From: DATDXN01 sp035289305
GTDB lineage: Bacteria; Patescibacteriota; Microgenomatia; UBA1406; HO2-37-13b
Assembly: GCA_035289305.1 (NCBI GenBank)
Contig: DATDXN010000021.1
Location: forward strand, 1-31,542
DNA: 31,542 nucleotides
Reading direction: 5' to 3'
The position numbers were made by a program, and so were the translations under genes. Under the pieces are notes generated by a model. That model made no database searches, had not been told where the DNA came from, and saw nothing but the letters and a program-made list of their open reading frames with translations. Positions 24,463-30,396 of the stretch are shown here, in pieces (positions within the stretch are counted from its first letter, which is position 1; each line of letters starts with the position of its first letter).

Positions 24463-24502
24463 CTCATCATGCTAATATACTAATATGTTAACATATTAGT
24501 AT
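24453..24502 (+). promoter_or_regulatory. Promoter and 26-bp palindromic operator of the TrpR-like gene
   Basis: -35 TTTCAT (24453-24458), 17-base spacer, -10 TATACT (24476-24481). A perfect palindrome covers 24477-24502: arm ATACTAATATGTT and its exact complement, centred on GTTAAC. It therefore overlaps the -10 and the expected start (about 24488), the ideal place for a repressor. The outer ACTA/TAGT and inner GTTAAC blocks are those of the E. coli trp operator, but here four extra bases (ATAT) lie between them on each side. Confidence 0.7.
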
Positions 24503-24520
24503 TGAGTTGTCAAGGGGATT

Positions 24521-24862
24521 ATGAAATGGTATAGTGAGGTTATGGCAAGAAGTGTATATCCCAAAAAAACAGAGTTTACTTCAACGGAAATATACCATCC
24601 GCGCAATCAAAAAGAGAAAAACTTAATTCGGGCTTTCTTGAGGCTGAAAAAAGAAACAGAAGTTGCGCGTTTTTTAAGAGATATTTTGACACTGCCTGAA
24701 ATTGAGGAAATTGCCAATCGACTGGAAATTGCCACACTGCTCCTCAAAAGACACTCATATGCGAGGATCGCGCAGGAAACAGGGGTGTCAACGGCGACCG
24801 TAACGCGTGTCTCCCACTGGCTTTTCAAAGGCTGTGGCGGATATCAAAAGGTCCTACGCTAA
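24521..24862 (+). CDS. TrpR-family (YerC/YecD-like) DNA-binding regulator
   Basis: A 113-aa protein related to the Trp repressor through the YerC/YecD group. The helix-turn-helix is in SYARIAQETGVSTATVTRVSHWL (about residues 79-101), preceded by FLRDILTLPEIEEIANRLEIATLLL, the family's core helices. YerC-type proteins are DNA-binding by homology; whether they bind tryptophan is not settled. Start: ATG at 24521 has AAGGGG just upstream (spacing about 3). An ATG at 24542 with GAGG 2 bases before it would give 106 aa and is also possible. A palindromic operator covers its own promoter, suggesting autoregulation. The gene converges on trpS and the two overlap by 9 bases at their 3' ends. Confidence 0.88.
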   Translation: MKWYSEVMARSVYPKKTEFTSTEIYHPRNQKEKNLIRAFLRLKKETEVARFLRDILTLPEIEEIANRLEIATLLLKRHSYARIAQETGVSTATVTRVSHWLFKGCGGYQKVLR

Positions 24863-25831
24863 TCCCATCTTTTCCTTCACCTCTTTGATCGTCATTTGCG
24901 CAATCTTTTGCGCTTTTTCTGCTCCATCAGTTATTACTTTATCTATATATTTTCCGTTTTTTGCAAGCTCTCTTCTTTTTTCCTGAAACGGCTGCAGCTC
25001 TTTATATATCGCCGTACTTACGGCTTTTTTGAGGTTCATAAACTGAAGCGTACCTGCATGAAACTCTTTTTCAAACCGTGCTACTTCACTCTCTGGCGCA
25101 GTGAGTTTAAAAAGTGCAAATAAACTTTTTACTCCTTCATTCATTTCGCCCCCCGCGGCTGTTGCCGTGGGTATGCTGCGGACTTTCTTTTCAATTTCCT
25201 CATCACTATCCGTCAGATTGATATAGCTGCCCTCAACAGACTTGCTCATTTTACCCATTCCGGTGAGCGAGGGAACATACTCGCCCCTTGTGACAAAGCG
25301 CTGCGGCTCGGGAAAATCAGTACCATACTCGCTGTTCATCTTGCGCGCCACCTCACGCGCGACTTCAATATGCGGCTCTTGATCAACACCGACCGGCACG
25401 ATCCCTGCCTTGTATATCAAAATATCAGCAGCCATGAGGATTGGGTAGTTTAAAAGCGCCATGGTCGTATGGTGAGGATATTGCTTCACCTTATCTTTAA
25501 AAGTCGGCAAATGCTGCATGCGAGCAATACTTACTACTGATGAGAAATAAAATGCAAGCTCTGTATGCTCCGGCACCATAGACTGGATGAAAATCGTACT
25601 TTTTGCGGGATCCAGACCGCAGGCGAGATAGTCGATGATGACGTCTCGCACTGATTGCTTGAGCATACCCTTATCATACGGAGTGGTAATGGTGTGAAGA
25701 TCAACCACCATATATAATGTCTCATACTCTGTTTTTTCTTGCAGCTCAAGCATCCCCTTGACCGCGCCGAAATAATTCCCCAGATGCAACCTTCCGGTTG
25801 CCCGAATTCCCGAAAGCACTCTCTTTTTCAT
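24854..25831 (-). CDS. trpS: Tryptophanyl-tRNA synthetase
   Basis: Class I synthetase that charges tRNA-Trp. It has 325 aa, standard length. The N-terminal signature is SGIRATGRLHLGN (7-19) and the KMSKS loop is GMGKMSKS (191-198); VDLHTIT and NYPILMAADILIY (the tryptophan-specific region) are also present. A -10-like TACAAT lies only 7 bases before the ATG, with a weak TTGCAT 18 bases further upstream, so the transcript may be leaderless. It is convergent with, and overlaps by 9 bases, a TrpR-family gene; this could be chance or a tryptophan-linked pair. Confidence 0.97.
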   Translation of the reverse strand: MKKRVLSGIRATGRLHLGNYFGAVKGMLELQEKTEYETLYMVVDLHTITTPYDKGMLKQSVRDVIIDYLACGLDPAKSTIFIQSMVPEHTELAFYFSSVVSIARMQHLPTFKDKVKQYPHHTTMALLNYPILMAADILIYKAGIVPVGVDQEPHIEVAREVARKMNSEYGTDFPEPQRFVTRGEYVPSLTGMGKMSKSVEGSYINLTDSDEEIEKKVRSIPTATAAGGEMNEGVKSLFALFKLTAPESEVARFEKEFHAGTLQFMNLKKAVSTAIYKELQPFQEKRRELAKNGKYIDKVITDGAEKAQKIAQMTIKEVKEKMGLA

Positions 25832-25900
25832 AAGTAGTATTGTATACTTCTATCTATTCAAAATGCAAATGTAAGAACGGCGCTGATACAACAGTTCGTC

Positions 25901-25921
25901 ATGCCGAATTTATTTCGGCAT
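25901..25921. repeat. REP-like palindrome between trpS and the DUF5665-like gene
   Basis: Perfect 8-bp arms ATGCCGAA and TTCGGCAT around TTTAT, flanked by GTC and CTC. The layout is that of short dispersed extragenic palindromes seen in many bacteria. No T-run follows, so it is a poor terminator. It lies between divergent genes. Confidence 0.6.
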
Positions 25922-25930
25922 CTCGTTTAG

Positions 25931-25959
25931 TTGATTTCTGATAAAGAATAAGGTATGGT
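25931..25959 (+). promoter_or_regulatory. Promoter of the DUF5665-like gene
   Basis: -35 TTGATT (25931-25936), 17-base spacer, -10 TATGGT (25954-25959). Expected +1 is 25966, the A of the ATG itself: leaderless. Confidence 0.55.
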
Positions 25960-25965
25960 GAAGAT

Positions 25966-26328
25966 ATGGATCAACAACAATCATCATTGCCCCCAGGAAC
26001 AGTAGACAAACGCATCAAACAGTTGACGAAAGCAATTGAACACGTGTATGGGAGTTCTTTCGGGATTGCATGGAGGAATTTTCTCGCAGGTTTCATGAAA
26101 GCTTTTGGAGGACTTATCGCGTATGTACTTTTTATCGTTGTTCTCTTTTTTGTCATTCAAAAAACAGGGGTCATCAAAAATATCCAAACTACCTGGCAGA
26201 ACTTCACGAAAAACTTCGTCGGTGAGATCCAAAAAAACATCACCACTCCAAAAATTGACACAAACTTCATTCAGCAATTGCAACCTGATCTCGATGAAAC
26301 AACTCCTCCTCCCAAATCTTCCCCTTAA
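25966..26328 (+). CDS. Small single-pass membrane protein, DUF5665-like
   Basis: A 120-aa protein with a basic/helical N-terminus (residues 1-40), one membrane helix (about 48-68, GGLIAYVLFIVVLFFVIQ) and a Pro/Thr-rich tail. The sequence AWRNFLAGFMKAFGGLIAY just before and into the membrane resembles the core of DUF5665, a family of small membrane proteins of unknown function common in CPR and Firmicutes. Assignment is from memory of the motif and moderate. The promoter predicts a leaderless mRNA. The next gene starts 51 bases downstream with its own -10. Confidence 0.65.
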   Translation: MDQQQSSLPPGTVDKRIKQLTKAIEHVYGSSFGIAWRNFLAGFMKAFGGLIAYVLFIVVLFFVIQKTGVIKNIQTTWQNFTKNFVGEIQKNITTPKIDTNFIQQLQPDLDETTPPPKSSP

Positions 26329-26367
26329 GAGTTCTTTCTACTCTCCAAATTCGGCTGTGGAATTTTA

Positions 26368-26373
26368 TATAAT
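26368..26373 (+). promoter_or_regulatory. -10 element of the DUF5674-fba-fbp-pgk operon
   Basis: TATAAT at 26368-26373, 6 bases before the ATG at 26380, putting +1 on the A of ATG. No convincing -35. If real, the operon mRNA is leaderless. Confidence 0.5.
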
Positions 26374-26379
26374 CTCTCT

Positions 26380-26727
26380 ATGGCAATTATCACCAAAAGT
26401 AAACCATATACGAAGGAGGAAATTGAAAAGCTTAAAGAACTATTTGATGTATACATCAAAACCGTGATAGATGTGAGGGAAAAAGTATGCTCGGCTGGAG
26501 CGGATCGCCATTTTGACAACGAGCAAATTATGCTTCAAGGAGGATCCAAACAAGAAAATCTGTGGGGTGGCGGTATTGATTTGGAGACGATGAGTATTGA
26601 CTGTTACTCAATGATCAATATTCGTCCACAGCAGGGAAATAGAAGTAACGAAATACAAGATGCTACAATAAGAAAAGAGTTTGAAACATTGATGAGGTAT
26701 TTTTTCAGACAGTTGTATGAACAATAA
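26380..26727 (+). CDS. DUF5674-like protein of unknown function
   Basis: A 115-aa soluble protein. The C-terminal half carries GSKQENLWGGGIDLETMSI and YSMINIRPQQGNRSNEIQD, matching my recollection of the conserved core of DUF5674 (GSKQxNLWG; SMINIRPxxGNRS), a family common in CPR bacteria with no known function. The conserved Asn, Arg and Gln residues suggest a binding or catalytic site, but nothing more can be said. It opens an operon in which every gene overlaps the next, followed by a small unknown gene and three sugar-phosphate enzymes, so the product is made together with central carbon enzymes. Confidence 0.75.
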   Translation: MAIITKSKPYTKEEIEKLKELFDVYIKTVIDVREKVCSAGADRHFDNEQIMLQGGSKQENLWGGGIDLETMSIDCYSMINIRPQQGNRSNEIQDATIRKEFETLMRYFFRQLYEQ

Positions 26728-27010
26728 GTACCTTTTGGAGTCCCTCGCGATGGATCTGAAACGAGTAGCAATGGGACTGCATCACGGCTCATATGTCATG
26801 GCAGAGCGGTTCATAAAAGAAGCATTGAAAAGAAAAGGTGAGATTGAGTCCTCCACTCTCCCCCCTTACATACTAAACATCCTCGGAAAATTACATGCTC
26901 ATATTGATAAAGAAACAGCACTCATGTACAGCACGCTTATTCAAAACTACACGCAAAGCTCCCACTTGACAAACGAATTTAAAAAGTATAAAGTGTATGA
27001 TACTGTATGA
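26717..27010 (+). CDS. Small hypothetical protein (97 aa)
   Basis: I do not recognise this protein. It is predicted helical and soluble, with repeated pattern of Leu and charged residues (LLESLAMDLKRVAMGLHHGSY; ERFIKEALKRKGEI; PYILNILGKLHAHI), which could be a four-helix bundle or tetratrico-like helical unit. The ATG lies 11 bases inside the DUF5674-like gene and its stop overlaps the aldolase start as ATGA (27007-27010), so it is surely translated with the operon. Probably a partner or accessory of one of the two neighbours. Confidence 0.7.
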   Translation: MNNKYLLESLAMDLKRVAMGLHHGSYVMAERFIKEALKRKGEIESSTLPPYILNILGKLHAHIDKETALMYSTLIQNYTQSSHLTNEFKKYKVYDTV

Positions 27011-28254
27011 AAAGTAATAATATAGACGATCTCATACATCAGGCGGTATTTGGAAAAACAGAGGAAATACGAAACGCCACGCATCAGGAAATACGAGAAA
27101 TTGCGAAGAAATGCGGCATCTTCAGCGCATCAATTCTCCCCCTCTATCACGCGGTCAGAAATCAAAAAGTATTGGGCTTTACCGTTCCTGCCTTCAACAT
27201 CCGCACGCTTACTTATGACACTGCCGCAACTATTTTTTCCCTTGCACAAGAAAAAAGCGTCGGGGCATTTATTTTTGAGATCGCCAGGTCCGAGATCGGC
27301 TATACTGCACAACGCCCCATGGAGTTTGCAAGTGCGGTACTTGCCGGGGCAATAAAATCACGTTGGAAAGGTCCGGTGTTTATTCAGGGTGACCACTATC
27401 AATTCAAAGCTTCCTCATTCAAAAAAGATCCAAAAGGGGAGCAGAAAAAAATAAAAGAGCTGATCAAAGAATCCATTGAGGGAGGTTTTTATAATATTGA
27501 TATCGATGCCTCCACACTCGTTGATCTTGAAAAAGAGACGCTTGATGCACAGCAAAAAGCAAATTATGAGGAAACCGCGCACTTAACAAGATATATACGA
27601 TCTATCCAACCGAATGGGGTAAATATATCAATCGGCGGCGAGATAGGGCACATCGGCGGCAAAAACAGCACGGTCGCCGAGTTTGAAGCGTTTATGAAAG
27701 GGTATCTCTCGCGTATTGAAAAAGCCCGTCTTGAGGGAATAAGCAAAGTCAGCGTGCAAACTGGCACGAGTCATGGAGGAATTCCTCTGCCCGATGGTAC
27801 CATCAAAGAAGTAAGTCTTGATTTTTCGGTGCTTGAAAATATTGGCCGAGCGGCTCGGGCAAAATATCACATTGGTGGGGCGGTGCAACATGGCGCATCA
27901 ACCCTTCCAAGCGAGCTTTTTCACCGCTTCCCAGAGGCGCAAACGCTTGAAATTCATCTTGCGACAGGCTTTCAAAATATAGTTTATGAACATCTGCCCC
28001 AGGAACTAACAAAAGAAATGTATCAATACCTCAAAGAAAAGGAAAAAGATGAATGGAAAGAAGGATGGACGAGCGAGCAGTTTGTCTATAAAATGCGCAA
28101 AAAAGCATTGGGACCTTTTAAAAAGAAACTCTGGACTCTTCCCGAAAGGTCAAAAAAACCATTGCTTGCCGCTTTGAAAAACCAGTTCGCTTTCTTGTTT
28201 GAAAAGTTGCGCGTTTTTGATAGTCAAAAGATCGTCTCCACCTATGTATCATAA
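27007..28254 (+). CDS. Class II fructose-bisphosphate aldolase-like protein, long divergent form
   Basis: A 415-aa TIM-barrel protein of the class II (zinc) aldolase family. Recognisable blocks are VPAFNIR (60-66), QGDHYQF with H130 (zinc ligand in the usual DH motif), GGEIGHIGG with E212, QTGTSHGG with H256 and GGAVQHGAST with H295. The three zinc histidines are thus kept. Surrounding motifs are looser than in standard FbaA (QGDHY instead of LDH, HGAST instead of HGGSG), and the protein is 60-130 residues longer, with an extra N-terminal helical stretch (1-50) and a C-terminal helical tail. It should cleave or form fructose-1,6-bisphosphate given the adjacent FBPase and PGK, but tagatose-type or another aldol substrate is possible. 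Confidence 0.8.
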   Translation: MKSNNIDDLIHQAVFGKTEEIRNATHQEIREIAKKCGIFSASILPLYHAVRNQKVLGFTVPAFNIRTLTYDTAATIFSLAQEKSVGAFIFEIARSEIGYTAQRPMEFASAVLAGAIKSRWKGPVFIQGDHYQFKASSFKKDPKGEQKKIKELIKESIEGGFYNIDIDASTLVDLEKETLDAQQKANYEETAHLTRYIRSIQPNGVNISIGGEIGHIGGKNSTVAEFEAFMKGYLSRIEKARLEGISKVSVQTGTSHGGIPLPDGTIKEVSLDFSVLENIGRAARAKYHIGGAVQHGASTLPSELFHRFPEAQTLEIHLATGFQNIVYEHLPQELTKEMYQYLKEKEKDEWKEGWTSEQFVYKMRKKALGPFKKKLWTLPERSKKPLLAALKNQFAFLFEKLRVFDSQKIVSTYVS

Positions 28255-29191
28255 ACCCACGACACTTACTGAATTTATTTTGGAGGAGGAACGCCGATTT
28301 GAGAAAGCTTCAGGTAGTCTCACACTCATTTTGACGCATATTGAAAATGTGGGGAAAATCATTGCAGCCCATATTAAACGAACTGGTTTGGTAGATATCT
28401 TGGGGAAAACTGGAAAAAGCAATATCCAACAGGAAGAAGTACAAAAACTTGATGAGTTTAGCAACACACTCTTTGTGGATACACTCCTTAAAACACAAGA
28501 AGTCTATGTGGTCGCGTCCGAGGAACTGGACAAACCAGTTTTCTCTCCCGCAAAAAAGGGGAAATACGTCGTATTTCTTGATCCGCTTGATGGATCATCA
28601 AATATAGACGTCAATATCAACACCGGCACTATTTTTTCAATTTATCACAAAAAAGAGTCGCTCACCTATAGGGGAGAAGAGCAGGTTGCGGCTGGGTACA
28701 TTTTATACGGCTCATCAGTCATGTTCGTGTACTCATGCGGCTTTGGAGTCAATGGATTCACACTTGACCCCGGCATGGGGAGTTTTCTCCTCTCCCACCC
28801 GAGAATCAAAATACCGGAAAAAGGAAATATATACAGCATCAATGAGGGCTATGCCAACCTCTTCACGGAAAAAGTATCCCGCTATATCGCCTCACTGAAA
28901 ACTGGTAAAAAACCATATAAACTTCGCTATGTCGGGACGCTGGTTGCAGACATGCACAGGACGCTCCTCAAAGGTGGAGTATACCTATATCCTGAAGATG
29001 TGAAAAATAAAGAGGGAAAACTGCGCCTCATGTTTGAAGTAAATCCTTTCAGTTTCATCGTAAAACAAGCAGGTGGAATGGCTGTGAGCTTGAGCAAAAA
29101 TCCCCTCACCTATACTGCCCGTTCGCTTCATGAACGTGTTCCCATCGTCATCGGCAGCCCACATGAGGTAAAATACTACAATAGCCTATGA
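28244..29191 (+). CDS. fbp: Fructose-1,6-bisphosphatase class I
   Basis: Hydrolyses fructose-1,6-bisphosphate to fructose-6-phosphate, the one-way step of gluconeogenesis. From the ATG at 28244 it has 315 aa, near the class I norm. The metal-binding signature is DPLDGSSNID (113-122), the upstream acid cluster is SEELDKP (92-98), and substrate and C-terminal motifs include LRYVGTLVADMHRTL and EVNPFSFIVKQAGG (E. coli-type ECNPMAFIVEQAGG). A TTG at 28199 would extend the frame by 15 residues but lies inside the aldolase gene. The ATG overlaps the end of the aldolase by 11 bases and the stop overlaps pgk as ATGA, so aldolase, FBPase and PGK are made together. Confidence 0.95.
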   Translation: MYHKPTTLTEFILEEERRFEKASGSLTLILTHIENVGKIIAAHIKRTGLVDILGKTGKSNIQQEEVQKLDEFSNTLFVDTLLKTQEVYVVASEELDKPVFSPAKKGKYVVFLDPLDGSSNIDVNINTGTIFSIYHKKESLTYRGEEQVAAGYILYGSSVMFVYSCGFGVNGFTLDPGMGSFLLSHPRIKIPEKGNIYSINEGYANLFTEKVSRYIASLKTGKKPYKLRYVGTLVADMHRTLLKGGVYLYPEDVKNKEGKLRLMFEVNPFSFIVKQAGGMAVSLSKNPLTYTARSLHERVPIVIGSPHEVKYYNSL

Positions 29192-30396
29192 TCAAAAACG
29201 GATTTTCCATCAAAACTATTGAAGATGAAAAAATCGAAGGGAAACGAGTATTGGTGCGAGTTGATTTCAACGTGAGTCTGACTGATGATTTCACAATAGC
29301 TGATGATGTGCGTATCAGGCAAGCTATCCCGACTCTTGAATATCTTTTGAAAAAAAATAATAAACTCATCCTCATTTCTCACTTGGGAAGACCAAAAGGG
29401 AGACAAATGCACTTCTCGCTCAAAAAGGTTGCCCTTCATCTTCATGACTTGATACCACAATATCAAGTGACACTCGTTGATGATTTTCTATCCGAAAGTG
29501 GACAAAAACAATTGGCGAACCAAAAAGAACACGAGATCATGCTTCTTGAAAACATCCGATTTTATCCGCAGGAGAAAGAAAAAAGCAGTGCGTTTGCTCA
29601 AAAACTCGCTCAACTTGCTGATATGTATGTGAATGATGCATTTGGCGTATGCCACCGTAGCGACTCTTCTATCTCTCAAATTCCCACTTTTTTGCCCTCA
29701 TATGCAGGATTGTTGCTCAAAAAAGAGATTGAAACCATCTCATCCATCGTCAAAAAAGTGAAAAAACCGTTTGTAGCTATCATTGGAGGAGCAAAAATTT
29801 CAACCAAAATCAATTTTTTGTCCAAGCTCCTTGATGTTGCTGACTATGTGCTTTTGGGCGGGGGACTGGCAAACACGTTTCTACTCACCCAAGGACTCGC
29901 TATCGGCAAAAGTTTGGCAGAAAAGGAAGAGGCAGATGCAGCCAAAAAACTTCTATTCATGGCTGCGCAAAAAAATACGGCAGTCATCTTACCCAAGGAT
30001 GCGGTGGTGGGAAATCCAAGTAACGGAAAAGATGGGGGACAGGTCGTAAAAATAGAAGACATCCCAAAAAACGCCTCGATCCTCGATATTGGCCCACAGA
30101 CGCAGGCAATGTTTAGCAATATCATCTCACAAGCGAAAACAATCATATGGAACGGGCCTGTGGGATACTGTGAAAATAGCCAATTTTGTAGAGGTACTGA
30201 TTTTCTCTACTATGCTATAACACAAAATAAAAATGCAGTCTCCATCGTCGGCGGCGGAGACACGCTTGCCACAATCTCAAAAAAAGAATATCTCGATCAA
30301 ATCACGCATATCTCAACAGGCGGAGGAGCAATGCTTGAGTTTATCGAAAAAGGAACCTTGCCCGGTATTGAAGCGCTTTCTCAAAAAAAATCATAG
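29188..30396 (+). CDS. pgk: Phosphoglycerate kinase
   Basis: Catalyses the reversible phosphoryl transfer between 1,3-bisphosphoglycerate and ADP. It has 402 aa with the signature RVLVRVDFNVSL, then ISHLGRPKG, ENIRFYPQE, NDAFGVCHR, GGAKISTKI, the nucleotide-site NGPVGYCEN and GGGDTLA, and the C-terminal STGGGAMLEFIE. Everything expected is in place. The start overlaps fbp by 4 bases. The last 6 bases overlap the convergent penicillin-binding protein gene, leaving no room for a terminator between them. Confidence 0.98.
   Translation: MIKNGFSIKTIEDEKIEGKRVLVRVDFNVSLTDDFTIADDVRIRQAIPTLEYLLKKNNKLILISHLGRPKGRQMHFSLKKVALHLHDLIPQYQVTLVDDFLSESGQKQLANQKEHEIMLLENIRFYPQEKEKSSAFAQKLAQLADMYVNDAFGVCHRSDSSISQIPTFLPSYAGLLLKKEIETISSIVKKVKKPFVAIIGGAKISTKINFLSKLLDVADYVLLGGGLANTFLLTQGLAIGKSLAEKEEADAAKKLLFMAAQKNTAVILPKDAVVGNPSNGKDGGQVVKIEDIPKNASILDIGPQTQAMFSNIISQAKTIIWNGPVGYCENSQFCRGTDFLYYAITQNKNAVSIVGGGDTLATISKKEYLDQITHISTGGGAMLEFIEKGTLPGIEALSQKKS

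Noticed and set aside
24228..24520. T-box riboswitch upstream of the GNAT or TrpR-like gene
   Set aside because: I see no T-box consensus and no specifier loop arrangement.
28199..28243. TTG start extending fbp by 15 codons
   Set aside because: The extra residues lie within the aldolase coding sequence and do not resemble FBPase; the ATG at 28244 fits the operon's overlap style.
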